Shown: one piece after another, positions 1 to 9,974 of the stretch
Layout of the letters: the number at the start of each line of letters is the position of its first letter
How positions within the stretch are numbered: position 1 is the stretch's first letter
NCBI GenBank assembly: GCA_037954665.1
Contig: JBBMOL010000591.1
Coordinates: 62,001 to 126,000, forward strand
Direction of reading: 5' to 3'
From: Laguncularia racemosa
Taxonomy: Eukaryota; Streptophyta; Magnoliopsida; Myrtales; Combretaceae
DNA length: 64,000 nt
Position numbers and translations under genes: made by a program
Notes under the pieces: model-generated
Database searches by the model: none
Seen by the model: only the letters and a program-made list of their open reading frames with translations
Told to the model about the DNA's origin: nothing

Positions 1-786
1 CCTATAGAAGACCGGCATCTTGAAGACCATTTCTTTTATATATTTCTTCTTTTATGAACTATTTTTGGTTGTATTTGGTTTTGGGACACTTTTATTTCCT
101 TGTAATTTTCATTTAGGGCTAGCTACCTTAAAAGTGACAAACTTGTAATTTTGAGCACTTTTTAACCCTAGGAGTAGCAAGTATAAATACTTTCTTAAGA
201 GAGGGTTTGAGAGGCTTATCATTTTGCAAATTATACACCTCCTTTCACGTGAGAATTAGGGTTCATACCTTGGTTCCAAACTCTTATCAATTTCAATCCC
301 AAGAGTTGAAATTGTGGTGAGTGCAACATCTTGAAATTGTGAGTTATATCAATTTCATTTTGTTGTGATTTCTTTTCTTCTCTAGTGTGTCATATCTAGG
401 GTTGAATTGAGATATTTCTTGGTCAGATATACTTCTTATTGTTCACGAATCCTTGTACTTATTTGAAGTATTTATCAATTATATTCGGTTCATCATTGAA
501 GATTTCCCTTAGAAGTGTGTTCTTCACTATTTGAAAAGGGATTATTTTGTTACGGTTTTTTCTTTGTCAAATTGTGGATTATTGCGTGGATTATATAAGA
601 TTAGGGTGTTGTTAGAAGGTATTATCAGTGTGGTATTCTAATTATATCATTGGACATTTGGATTTCATCATTTCTTCACTTGGTTCACGTGAAATTGCCC
701 TTATTTTTGGATCCGATTTTGCCTTGACTTGAGATAGTTTTTCTTAAGTCTTTTGAATGTGCTTTCAAGTGTGTTTAGGCACATCA
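1..786 (+). mobile_element. Chromovirus LTR, 5' part outside the window
   Basis: This is the 3' portion of an LTR of the same family as the LTRs at 38294-39303 and 42259-43274. It carries the family's promoter region, with TATAAATA at 182-189, and it ends in the shared terminus TTAGGCACATCA at 786. The upstream end lies outside the window, so it could be a solo LTR or the 3' LTR of a longer element. It interrupts the minus-strand Ogre/Tat reading frame that resumes at 787. No primer-binding site follows the end, which fits a 3' or solo LTR. Confidence 0.85.
177..194 (+). promoter_or_regulatory. LTR TATA box in an imperfect inverted repeat
   Basis: TATAAATA at 182-189 lies inside GCAAGTATAAATACTTTC. 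Related LTRs have a perfect 7-bp inverted repeat here; this copy has one arm mismatch (G to T). It is the likely core promoter of the LTR. Confidence 0.6.
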
Positions 787-2919
787 CTTATCTTGTCTGT
801 AGCGATGCCTTCTAAGACCCGAATCTGTTTGAGCACTTTAAAGAGTGCTTCCCTATGGGGCTCGGATGCTGTAAGAAGGCCCATGAGTGATATCTGTGCT
901 GGAACTTTATTTAGTTGTTCCATTATCTTGTATTCACTCACCTTGACCATCTTTGTAAACCCAGCGAGTCCCTCTTCCTCTTCCTCTCCTTTCTCCACGT
1001 TGGGCTCTTCGGTTGGGGTTCTATACTTTGGGTCGTATATTCTCCCAGAGTGGGTGATTCCTCCCATCATAAGAGGTCGCTCTTGTTCGAGGGCCCGATA
1101 GTCGAAAGGTGCTGCTTTGTAACTTTCTGCCAGTATCGGGACATTAAATACATATCTTTTCCTTGGGATCTGTATCTCAGCTGGTTGTCCCTCATAGCAC
1201 TTTACAACTTTAGGCTTTTGATGAGAATTGATCATGTTTATAATCTTTTCCTCTTCCTTTGGAGGGTTGTCTTCCTTCTCAAATTCCGGCCCCCATCCGC
1301 TAGGCGGCCCATACTCAGTTGGGGTGTAAGAATAGCTTACCATGTATTCGAACCTCCCGTGTGATTCTCCCAAAGTGCCGACTGTTGGGTCTCCGGCTAA
1401 CCACCTTCTTTTAATGTGTGCTTTTGGTGCTTCTTCTGGTGCTTGATGGGGTTGCTTCTTCTGTTGGTCCGTCGTCTTCTGCTTAGGGGCTTCCTTGGGA
1501 GTTGACTCCTCAGATGTGATCATGTTAATGGTGGGCTTATGATTGGGCAGCGGGTTGGTGTTGACATTGGGTGCTGGGGTGTTCACAAAATCCAACTGTA
1601 TGATTCCCGCATCGATTAAATCTTGGATCTTGTGCCGGAGCCTCCAGCACCTATCTGTAGAATGCCCCTCCTAACCCATATGGTAGTCACACTTGAGGCT
1701 TGAGTCGAAATTCTTGGGCTTGTACCGGTCGTTGGGGATCTCGAAGCTGATCAAGTTGTCTGTCCTCAACCGAGCAAAGACCTGACTGAGCGGTATGGGG
1801 ATTGGAGTGAACTGCCTTGGGACCCTAGCGGCCTGGGTATGACCTGTCGTGGATTGTTGGGCTGGGGTACTCATGGTCTGGAATGTCACATGAGTCCCAG
1901 CTTTTTCTGCCTTACCGGAATGGACTGTGTTGACGGTAGACTCCTTAGCTCTATTTCCTCCTAAGGGCCTTTGTGTTGGTGTAACCTTGGGAGGATCCAT
2001 TGTTTGGAGTCTGTCGGTGGTGATAGCATTTTCAATCTGACATCCTGCAGCTACCACCTCTGCAAAGCTGGATGAGGTTTGGCCTACCAGATGTGAAAAG
2101 TAGGTCTTGTTCAGGGTGTTGACAAATATGGATGTCAACTCCTTCTAAGAGATTGGGATTGCTACTCTGGTGGCTTGGGCTCTCCAGCGCTGGGCATATT
2201 CCCTAAACGGCTTAGTCTTTTCCGTAGACTTCCCAGATCAATCGCAGATGGGGCAACTTCAATATTGAACTTGTACTGGTTATAGAACGCCCGGGCTAGC
2301 TTTTCCCAAGTGTTGACACTTTTGAAGTCCAGGTGGGCGTACCAAACTAATGCAGGGCCTGTGAGGCTGTCTTGGAAGGTCTAGATCATGAGTTGGTCGT
2401 ATTGAGCATACTTGCTCATCTTTCGAGCATATAGCCTGGTATGCATTTTGGGGCACCCGGTCCCATCGTATTTTTCAAACTCCGGCGTTTTGAACTTCTC
2501 AGGGTATACCTCTTCCTTGTACACTGGCAGACTGGTGATCCCGGCCTGCTCGAAACCATCAGGACCCTCAATTGTTTTCATTTTATCATGGAGCTGCTGG
2601 AAGAGTCTCTTCTCCATTTCCTTCTGTCTCTCTTCCATCTCTCACTTCAGGTCGTTAGAGGTTAGCCCCTGGTTGATCTTCGGCTCATATTCAAAAGCCG
2701 GGTTGATGTGGGAATTGATTTCTTCATACTCCGGAGGCTGTCCCTCCACTGCTTTCCCTTTCATAGCCCCTGAATGTTCTTCCTGGGTTACCTGAGTGGT
2801 GCGAAGGAGGCCGATGCTTTCGGTTAGGAGGTGGACCTGGGCGGCCAATTGTTGAACCGTTTGTTCTAGAGATACGATCCTGGAGTCTAAGGCAGCTTCA
2901 GCATTTGTGTTGTTGCGGT
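787..2919 (-). pseudogene. gag: Ogre/Tat gag and gag-pol linker, degenerate
   Basis: On the minus strand this reads as the capsid and linker region of a Tat/Ogre polyprotein. From 2919 downward it shows an N-terminal coiled-coil-like stretch, then the capsid signature KTPEFEKYDGTGCPK (near 2490) and FQDSLTGPAL. A zinc-finger-like segment CDYHMG..GHSTDRCW lies near 1640-1690. The linker block MMGGITHSGRIYDPKYR and VSEYKIMEQLNKVPA normally sits just before the protease. The frame is broken by stops near 2382, 2642 and 1671 and by other shifts. The first eight codons lie at 9699-9722, beyond the Athila-1 insertion. The 3' part (protease, RT, integrase) is cut off at 787 by an LTR. Confidence 0.85.
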
Positions 2920-4470
2920 TGATACGCTCAGAACGTATATATAAAATGGGAGCGTAAATTGCAGCAAGTGCACTGGTCGTATCAAGTAATAAAGTGGTGA
3001 AAAGTAAGGTTGTCGATCCCTCGAGGAACCAATAGAGTACTAGATCTATGGCAATTCTTATCAATATCTAGGTGATTAAAAAGGGGTTTTGAAATGTCTA
3101 ATCTAAAAATTTAACTTAAAGCAACAAGGAAAATTTTATGAAGAATCTATCAATTATGAACAAGGGAAATTAGAATTCACCCTAGATTTGTTAATCAAAT
3201 TGCTACCATGTTATATCAACTTGTGGTTATAAGTTTATTCAAGTGAGTTTAGAAAATCCTTTTTAGGGATGTTGACCTTAAATTAATTAGTCGGCTTCCG
3301 CGTCTCCAATTAACCAAGGAATCAAAATTATGTTCATACACCTCCCGATGCTACAAACAACTAATGCCCTAAATCAATTAACCCTAATCCCTTAGTGATT
3401 AATTAACAAGAAACATTGCATTGTGCCCTCCATAGACTCTAATTAAACCAATTATCGCAACTCCCGTATTGACAATCAATCTAATTAAGAATTCCTAACA
3501 AATCCTCATCAACTCCCGTATCAAAAGGATTTCTAACAATTATAATGAAAGACCAATTATAATTGAAATCAAAGGAATTGCAATCATGAATAATCCTAAT
3601 AATTCCTAATCATATAACATGGCTACAATTATCCTTTTAACATTCTAGGGTTTCATCCAATTTCCCACAAGGATGATTTAGAACATTATAGTATGAATTG
3701 CATAAAAACAATTGAAATAAATAGATGCAATGGAATTCATATTAAACAACAAGATTAAACTAATAAATGGCATAAAAGAAAATAAAGTAAATGGAACAAT
3801 TGCTATAATCTTCAAGAGCTTCAATCTTCCAAAATGACTCCTTGAATTCTTCAATTGAAAGCAAACTTCAACAAAATGACATTCTTTCTTCAAACTAAAC
3901 TTTGGAAAAATTTAAAGTACCTAAAGAAATTCTAATGAGGCTAGAACAAAGAAGAAGAAAAAGAATTCTAAACAAAAGAAAGGATGGATTCTCCAACAAA
4001 AAGGGATGCTTCCAAGGTTCACACAAGGGGTCTATTTATAGATCCAAAGAGGAGGGGATGAGGTGGATCTGATGAGGATTTGAGTCAGCAAATTAATTAG
4101 GATACGATTTTGGAGAGATTCTCGCAATGGATATCCGGGGAGTAATGAAGGCCGGCTCAAGGCCGGCTTAAAGGCCGGCGGCTTTTCTTCTTTTTGAGGC
4201 CGGTTTAAAGGCCGGCTCAAGGCCGGCTCAAGGCCGGCGGCTTTGAATGTAGGCCGGCCCAAGGACGGCGGCCTTCAGTGCAATCCTTCGCTCACTTCTT
4301 AAATTTTGTGAAAAACTCCTCCAATTAACTTGTAATTTACTTTTGGGTCCTCAAAACCTGTATTTTCACAATAAATACCATTAAGTATCATTTCTTTATA
4401 TTTTCTTATAATATTAAAATAAATTTAATATAAGTCCAAAAGAAAATATAAGTATAATGTGATCTTATCA
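2920..4470 (-). repeat. Athila-1 3' LTR
   Basis: 1551-bp LTR, the 3' copy in element orientation. Its termini are TG...CA, and it matches 8148-9698 at a constant offset of 5228. Short ORFs inside it recur identically in the other LTR and are not genes. Confidence 0.95.
4150..4275 (-). repeat. GGCCGGC array in the Athila-1 3' LTR
   Basis: About eight GGCCGGC or near-identical units separated by short A/T-rich linkers. Read on the minus strand, units contain AGCCGCC (4177-4183 and 4236-4242) and a third GCCGCC (4267-4272). The array is GC-rich within an AT-rich LTR. Confidence 0.85.
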
Positions 4471-5305
4471 ACATCCCCACACTTGAACTTTTGCTTGTCC
4501 TCAAGCAAAATAATTGATTTAAACAAGAGAAATCCATCATTGAACTTCTGGTGCCCATTGTTCTGACCATACTGAAATTTGTAACTAGTATATCTAGTTG
4601 AAATTTAGCAGTTAATCTAAATACAACAGATTTTTAATCCCAGTGTTTAACAATAGAAAACAATACTTAGTCCATAAGGAAAAACATTCATTTAAACTTC
4701 ATTGGTTATTAGCAAGTATCATCTCCCTCAATTTTTCCTTGAAGTAAACTTGCTTGTTTTTTCAACTTAAGGACTCAATCTCAAGTTCAAAGGCTAAACA
4801 TAGGGTAAACCCATTCTCTAGAGATTTTACTATTAAATTTTAACTATGTAAACTAATCACAACAGTTGGCGAGTGGGGCACCAAGCTAAGTCAATTTCAA
4901 GATTCCATTGATGGTAAACACTTAAGGACATAAATAAAGCATGGGATTTCTAAGCTCATGATGTGTGCAATCATTATAATTCTACATTTATAATCCCTTC
5001 CCCACATTTAAATTGGACAATGTCCTCATTGTTCCTAATATATCACAAAATTAAGGAAACGAATGTCAATGCAGAAATTGAAATACTGGTACTTCCCTGG
5101 TATAAAATTGTTCATCAGGAAGAAAATTCCTCCTAAAATGTCTGTCATCCTTGGAGTGTCTTGAATACACCGGCAGCTCTTATCCAGCCTTGAATTAGTT
5201 TTTTTTTTTTTTTTTTTTTTTAACAAAACTATTATAGATACTTATTAAGCATGGGCTGCCTCCCATGAAGCGCTTGTTTTATAGTCATCAGCCTGACTAT
5301 CAGGG
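4471..5305 (-). other. Athila-1 3' non-coding region
   Basis: It lies between the truncated pol frame and the 3' LTR. On the plus strand it starts ACATCCCCACACTTGAAC, whose complement is a G-rich polypurine tract next to the LTR. It also has TGCTTGTCCTCAAG and GGGCTGCCTCCCATGAAGCG, non-coding motifs shared with the other Athila-like elements here (33559 on and 57067 on). A T23 tract lies at 5199-5221. I see no gene. Confidence 0.7.
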
Positions 5306-6667
5306 TTAGCTTACATCAAGGAGTTTAAACAACTCCTTCAACACCATCGTTTTCAGATTAGGATTCCAAGCTTCCTTCCATGGTATGGTGCCCTTCTTTT
5401 CAGCTTCCACCAATGTTTTGTAGGTAGATATCAACAAACTTACCTGCTGGATGTCTGCCCTTGACCATCCCAGGATTTCCCTATGTTCATCCAACTGGCC
5501 TTGAATCTGCTGCTGCAATTCTTTTGTCATAGGCGCTTGATTAATGTGAGGCCATGGATTTCCTAAATTCAGACACTTATAACCAAACAATTGATTAGAA
5601 AAGACATTAGGTTCAAGTGTCTGCATAGGCATTAGTGTCGGCACTGGTGGCTTCTCATAGTCGTCTGTCTTCTCAAAAGCAACAACATTTTCAGTCTGGG
5701 GTACTTGTTCACGACCTTTGTTTTCTTGCTCATCTTCATCCCCCCAATCATCTATCTCATTCAAGACAGCTTCAAGAGTGGTTTGCCCTACATCTTCCTC
5801 CACATCATTGTTAGTAATTTCACCCTCAGCAGATATGTCAGAATACATTGCTTTCTCATTAGACAAAAACACAGGATCATACATATCAAATGTTACCTGG
5901 TCATCTAGTGCTCTAAGGGTGAGCTTACCTTGTCCTACATCAATTAGAGCTTGACCTGTGGCTAGGAATGGTCTTCCTAAGATCATGGGTACCTCTCTAT
6001 CTTCTTCCATTTCCAAGACTATAAAGTCAACTGGAAAGATGAATTTGTCCACTTTTACTAGGACATTCTCCACTATACCCTTTGGGTACTTGACACTTCT
6101 ATCCGCAAGTTGTAAGGTAACGTGCGTCTCCTTACATTCTCCAAGTCCTAGTTTTTTGAAAATGGACAGAGGCATTAAATTTATACTTGCACCAGAATCT
6201 ATAAGTACTTTATCAAAATTAAAATTACCAATAGTGCAAGGAACAGTAAAACTTCCCTGATCTCTTTGTTTTCTCGGCAAATTGGATAAATTCTTTTGTA
6301 AGATCATAGAACATTCCCCTATAAGCATCACTGGTTCATTCCCTTCAATCTTCCTCTTCTTTGTGAGTAAATCCTTCATGAACCTAGCATATGATGGCAT
6401 CTGCTGAAGTGCCTCTGCAAAAGGAATGTTAATTTGCAATTTTTTAAAGACTTCTAAAAATTTAGCAAATTGTGAATCCAATTGTTGTTGCTTCAGCCTT
6501 CCTGGGAAAGGAATAGGAGGAACATATGCTTTCACTTTTGGTGAATTTTGCTTTGGCTCCTCTTCCTTTTGTTTCCCTTTATCTTTCCCCAAGTTAACCT
6601 CCTCTTCCTCAAGTTTCTTATCAACCAATTCCTTACCACTTCTTAACATAATAGCATTTACACCCAT
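5306..6667 (-). CDS. pro: Athila gag-pol linker and retropepsin, ending at RT start
   Basis: A 453-residue frame. Residues 1-135 are the Athila linker, with VNAIMLRSGKEL, PPIPFPGRLK and MPSYARFMKDLL. The aspartic protease follows: catalytic D157-S158-G159 in IDSGASINLMPLS and the flap/core block ILGRPFLATG at 229-238. An acidic spacer runs to about 330. Residues 395-453 match the N-terminal edge of Athila RT (LGWSRADIQ...LKELFKLLD), then a stop ends the frame before any catalytic RT motif. The frame overlaps gag by 10 bp in a different register; a single lost base in the T-run at 6704-6706 explains the split. The protease looks intact and would process Gag. It is unlikely to be translated efficiently unless frameshifting or internal initiation occurs. 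Confidence 0.9.
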   Translation of the reverse strand: MGVNAIMLRSGKELVDKKLEEEEVNLGKDKGKQKEEEPKQNSPKVKAYVPPIPFPGRLKQQQLDSQFAKFLEVFKKLQINIPFAEALQQMPSYARFMKDLLTKKRKIEGNEPVMLIGECSMILQKNLSNLPRKQRDQGSFTVPCTIGNFNFDKVLIDSGASINLMPLSIFKKLGLGECKETHVTLQLADRSVKYPKGIVENVLVKVDKFIFPVDFIVLEMEEDREVPMILGRPFLATGQALIDVGQGKLTLRALDDQVTFDMYDPVFLSNEKAMYSDISAEGEITNNDVEEDVGQTTLEAVLNEIDDWGDEDEQENKGREQVPQTENVVAFEKTDDYEKPPVPTLMPMQTLEPNVFSNQLFGYKCLNLGNPWPHINQAPMTKELQQQIQGQLDEHREILGWSRADIQQVSLLISTYKTLVEAEKKGTIPWKEAWNPNLKTMVLKELFKLLDVS

Positions 6668-8010
6668 AGGATTTTGCTCAGTATTGCTAGGTAAAGACCC
6701 AGATTTGGTCTATTACTCAACTGTTGAGACATTTGACTAAGCTGATTTTCAAGATTCCTAATGGTGGCTTGTTGATTTTGCAACATTGTGTCAGTCTTTT
6801 GCATATAACTTATCATGAGTTCTTCCATTTTAGACTGACCTTGCTGAGAAGAGGTATTATGATTAGGATATTGTTGATGGGGAGTATTATGATTAGGACC
6901 TTGCTTTTGAAATCCAGGGGGTTTAAGTGCGTTGTTATCATTTCTCCATGAGAAATTTGGATGGTTACGCCATCCTGGATTGTAGGTGTTTGAATAGGGT
7001 CCTTGATTTCCTCTTTGGAAATTGTTGACAAAATTTACTTGCTCTCCATGGGATGAGGAGGAAAAGTTTCTAGATGGGCACTCAAGAGTTGAGTGTTGTC
7101 CTGAGCATAACTCACAATAAGAAAATTGATTAACATTGAAAGAAGGTGCAGAGGTGAGTTTACTTACCTGGGCGGTAAGAGCAGAAATCTGAGCTGTTAA
7201 GGTGTCCATATCATTGACAGATGCCACTCTAGACTTACCTCTTTCATGTTGCCAATTATGTGCACTAGAGGCCATTTCATCTATCAAAGCACTAGCCTCA
7301 TCATATGTCTTACTCATTAATGCACCACCAGAAGCAGCATCTACCAGAGATCTCAATGTGTCATCTAAACTGAGATAGAATATCTCAATAAGGAGATTAT
7401 CTGGTAATCCATGATGGGGGCATTTTCTAATTGCCTCCTTGAATCTTTCCCATGCTTCATAAAGTGATTCACCACTAAACTTACTGAAGTTTGTGATGTC
7501 ATTTCTTAACCTAGCAGTTCTAGATGGTGGAAAAAATCTCCTTAAAAATTTAGATGAGAGATCTACCCAAGTGGTTACAGAGTCTTGTGGCAATGAATTG
7601 TACCAAGCCCTAGCTTTTTCTCTAAGTGAAAATGGAAAAAGTTGTAGCCTAATTACATCATCAGATACATTATTCATTTTCACTGTATTACAATATTGAA
7701 GAAATACTGCAATATGCTCATCAGGACTTTCATTTGGATATCCTCCAAATTGATTTGATTGAACCATTTGAACGAGTGCTGGTTTTAACTCGAAATTATT
7801 AGCCTGAATTGTTGGTCTTCTAATTGCAGGACCTGAAACAACAGGTACCGTGTATTCTCGAAGTGCTCTACCAACACCCTGAATCTGATTGTTGTTCTCA
7901 TCTGCCATGTTCTCTTCTTCCTTTCTTCTCTGCTCTCTTCTAAGTTGTCGCAAGCTGCGTTCTATCTCAAGATTAATTGGTAGAAGTTCAGCACTTCTAC
8001 TCTTGCGCAT
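6658..8010 (-). CDS. gag: Athila Gag (capsid and zinc knuckle)
   Basis: A 450-residue frame. The basic N-terminus (LRREQRRKEEE) precedes the retrotransposon capsid domain at about 70-215, with FLQYCNTVKM, RAWYNSLP, FLRRFFPP and ESLYEAWERFKEAIRKCP. A knuckle C299-x2-C302-x3-H306-x4-C311 (CELCSGQHSTLEC) has the short spacing usual in Athila. Residues 335-395 are N, P and Q rich. Residues 396-433 form a coiled-coil-like segment. The last 17 residues are read out of frame after a 1-bp loss at 6704-6706. The capsid is otherwise uninterrupted, so particle formation is possible. The start at 8010 is the first ATG after the primer site and leaves a leader of about 115 bp. Confidence 0.9.
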   Translation of the reverse strand: MRKSRSAELLPINLEIERSLRQLRREQRRKEEENMADENNNQIQGVGRALREYTVPVVSGPAIRRPTIQANNFELKPALVQMVQSNQFGGYPNESPDEHIAVFLQYCNTVKMNNVSDDVIRLQLFPFSLREKARAWYNSLPQDSVTTWVDLSSKFLRRFFPPSRTARLRNDITNFSKFSGESLYEAWERFKEAIRKCPHHGLPDNLLIEIFYLSLDDTLRSLVDAASGGALMSKTYDEASALIDEMASSAHNWQHERGKSRVASVNDMDTLTAQISALTAQVSKLTSAPSFNVNQFSYCELCSGQHSTLECPSRNFSSSSHGEQVNFVNNFQRGNQGPYSNTYNPGWRNHPNFSWRNDNNALKPPGFQKQGPNHNTPHQQYPNHNTSSQQGQSKMEELMISYMQKTDTMLQNQQATIRNLENQLSQMSQQLSNRPNLGLYLAILSKILWV

Positions 8011-8123
8011 AAAAAGAACCTTAAAGAGAATGGAAAACGATCACACAATGATAAGAAAAATTAAATAAAAAAATAATTGTGCCTAAATTACCAACAGAAT
8101 TACGAAATCTAATATCTATTAGT

Positions 8124-8141
8124 TCCCCGGCAACGGCGCCA
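8124..8141 (-). other. Athila-1 primer-binding site, tRNA-Asp type
   Basis: Minus-strand TGGCGCCGTTGCCGGGGA, complementary to the 3' end of tRNA-Asp and typical of Athila. It lies six bases inside the 5' LTR. Full-length match, no mismatch to the expected motif. Confidence 0.9.
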
Positions 8142-9260
8142 AAAACTTGATACGCTCAGAACGTATATATAAAATGGGAGCGTAAATTGCAGCAAGTGCA
8201 CTGGTCGTATCAAGTAATAAAGTGGTGAAAAGTAAGGTTGTCGATCCCTCGAGGAACCAATAGAGTACTAGATCTATGGCAATTCTTATCAATATCTAGG
8301 TGATTAAAAAGGGGTTTTGAAATGTCTAATCTAAAAATTTAACTTAAAGCAACAAGGAAAATTTTATGAAGAATCTATCAATTATGAACAAGGGAAATTA
8401 GAATTCACCCTAGATTTGTTAATCAAATTGCTACCATGTTATATCAACTTGTGGTTATAAGTTTATTCAAGTGAGTTTAGAAAATCCTTTTTAGGGATGT
8501 TGACCTTAAATTAATTAGTCGGCTTCCGCGTCTCCAATTAACCAAGGAATCAAAATTATGTTCATACACCTCCCGATGCTACAAACAACTAATGCCCTAA
8601 ATCAATTAACCCTAATCCCTTAGTGATTAATTAACAAGAAACATTGCATTGTGCCCTCCATAGACTCTAATTAAACCAATTATCGCAACTCCCGTATTGA
8701 CAATCAATCTAATTAAGAATTCCTAACAAATCCTCATCAACTCCCGTATCAAAAGGATTTCTAACAATTATAATGAAAGACCAATTATAATTGAAATCAA
8801 AGGAATTGCAATCATGAATAATCCTAATAATTCCTAATCATATAACATGGCTACAATTATCCTTTTAACATTCTAGGGTTTCATCCAATTTCCCACAAGG
8901 ATGATTTAGAACATTATAGTATGAATTGCATAAAAACAATTGAAATAAATAGATGCAATGGAATTCATATTAAACAACAAGATTAAACTAATAAATGGCA
9001 TAAAAGAAAATAAAGTAAATGGAACAATTGCTATAATCTTCAAGAGCTTCAATCTTCCAAAATGACTCCTTGAATTCTTCAATTGAAAGCAAACTTCAAC
9101 AAAATGACATTCTTTCTTCAAACTAAACTTTGGAAAAATTTAAAGTACCTAAAGAAATTCTAATGAGGCTAGAACAAAGAAGAAGAAAAAGAATTCTAAA
9201 CAAAAGAAAGGATGGATTCTCCAACAAAAAGGGATGCTTCCAAGGTTCACACAAGGGGTC

Positions 9261-9268
9261 TATTTATA
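9261..9268 (-). promoter_or_regulatory. Athila-1 TATA box
   Basis: Plus-strand TATTTATA is TATAAATA on the minus strand. It lies downstream of the GGCCGGC array in element orientation, as expected for the U3 promoter. The copy at 4033-4040 is the 3' LTR equivalent. Confidence 0.65.
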
Positions 9269-9377
9269 GATCCAAAGAGGAGGGGATGAGGTGGATCTGA
9301 TGAGGATTTGAGTCAGCAAATTAATTAGGATACGATTTTGGAGAGATTCTCGCAATGGATATCCGGGGAGTAATGAA

Positions 9378-9503
9378 GGCCGGCTCAAGGCCGGCTTAAA
9401 GGCCGGCGGCTTTTCTTCTTTTTGAGGCCGGTTTAAAGGCCGGCTCAAGGCCGGCTCAAGGCCGGCGGCTTTGAATGTAGGCCGGCCCAAGGACGGCGGC
9501 CTT
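9378..9503 (-). promoter_or_regulatory. GCC-box-like array upstream of the Athila-1 TATA box
   Basis: This is the same GGCCGGC array as at 4150-4275. On the element strand it holds AGCCGCC (9405-9411 and 9464-9470) and GCCGCC (9495-9500). AGCCGCC is the canonical GCC-box bound by plant ERF factors. The array lies about 110-240 bp upstream of the TATA box, so an enhancer role is plausible but inferred. Confidence 0.55.
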
Positions 9504-9698
9504 CAGTGCAATCCTTCGCTCACTTCTTAAATTTTGTGAAAAACTCCTCCAATTAACTTGTAATTTACTTTTGGGTCCTCAAAACCTGTATTTTCACAAT
9601 AAATACCATTAAGTATCATTTCTTTATATTTTCTTATAATATTAAAATAAATTTAATATAAGTCCAAAAGAAAATATAAGTATAATGTGATCTTATCA

Positions 9699-9722
9699 GC
9701 GGTTGTCGCTACTGTTGGCCAT
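9699..9722 (-). pseudogene. gag: First eight codons of Ogre gag
   Basis: Minus-strand ATG at 9720-9722 followed by codons reading MANSSDNR. The frame continues across Athila-1 into NNTNAEAALDSR at about 2919. The GCGGT at 9699-9703 is one copy of the target duplication. Confidence 0.75.
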
Positions 9723-9974
9723 TTTTGTTCTTGAACGTGTGCGAATTGGGCTTCTGGGAGGGTTCGGTTTCTCGGGAGCTATCTTGATACCTGGCGCGCA
9801 TTTTGTTTTTTTCTTTAGTGTAATGTATGCAAAATGCTATGCATGTGTCACACAGATGCTAAAAATAAAAAGGGTTGACAATTGATTGATGATGTAATAT
9901 TGAAACTTTCACTTTTATTAATATTGGAAATTTTGGAGTTCAAAAGAAAAATAAAAGATTACAAATGATGATCT
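9723..9974 (-). other. Spacer between Ogre ORF1 and gag
   Basis: About 250 bp separates the ORF1 end from the gag start. It is non-coding as far as I can see. It holds a T-rich stretch and no clear regulatory motif. Confidence 0.5.

Larger units (their letters stand above)
2920..9698 (-). mobile_element. Athila-1: Athila element with gag-protease only
   Basis: A complete 6779-bp LTR element on the minus strand. Both LTRs are 1551 bp (2920-4470 and 8148-9698), start TGATACGCTC and end CTTATCA. I saw no difference between them by eye. The 5-bp target duplication GCGGT is perfect (2915-2919 and 9699-9703). The primer site matches the 3' end of tRNA-Asp, as is usual for Athila. Internally it encodes gag and protease and stops at the very start of RT, so RNase H and integrase are missing. 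It landed in codon 8 of the Ogre gag. Identical LTRs imply a very recent insertion, probably driven by enzymes from another element. Confidence 0.95.
8148..9698 (-). repeat. Athila-1 5' LTR
   Basis: 1551-bp LTR, the transcribed copy. By eye it is identical to 2920-4470. It holds the promoter and the GGCCGGC array. Confidence 0.95.

Noticed and set aside
915..1364. 149-codon plus-strand ORF
   Set aside because: Shadow of the minus-strand Ogre gag-pol linker, which carries recognisable motifs.
3678..4262. Two minus-strand ORFs repeated identically at 8906-9490
   Set aside because: They lie in the two LTRs of Athila-1, span promoter and repeat sequence, and have no domain features. The identity comes from the LTR pair.
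4150..4275. CRISPR-like repeat array
   Set aside because: Units are too short and irregular, it lies in a plant LTR and is duplicated with it. It is a promoter repeat.
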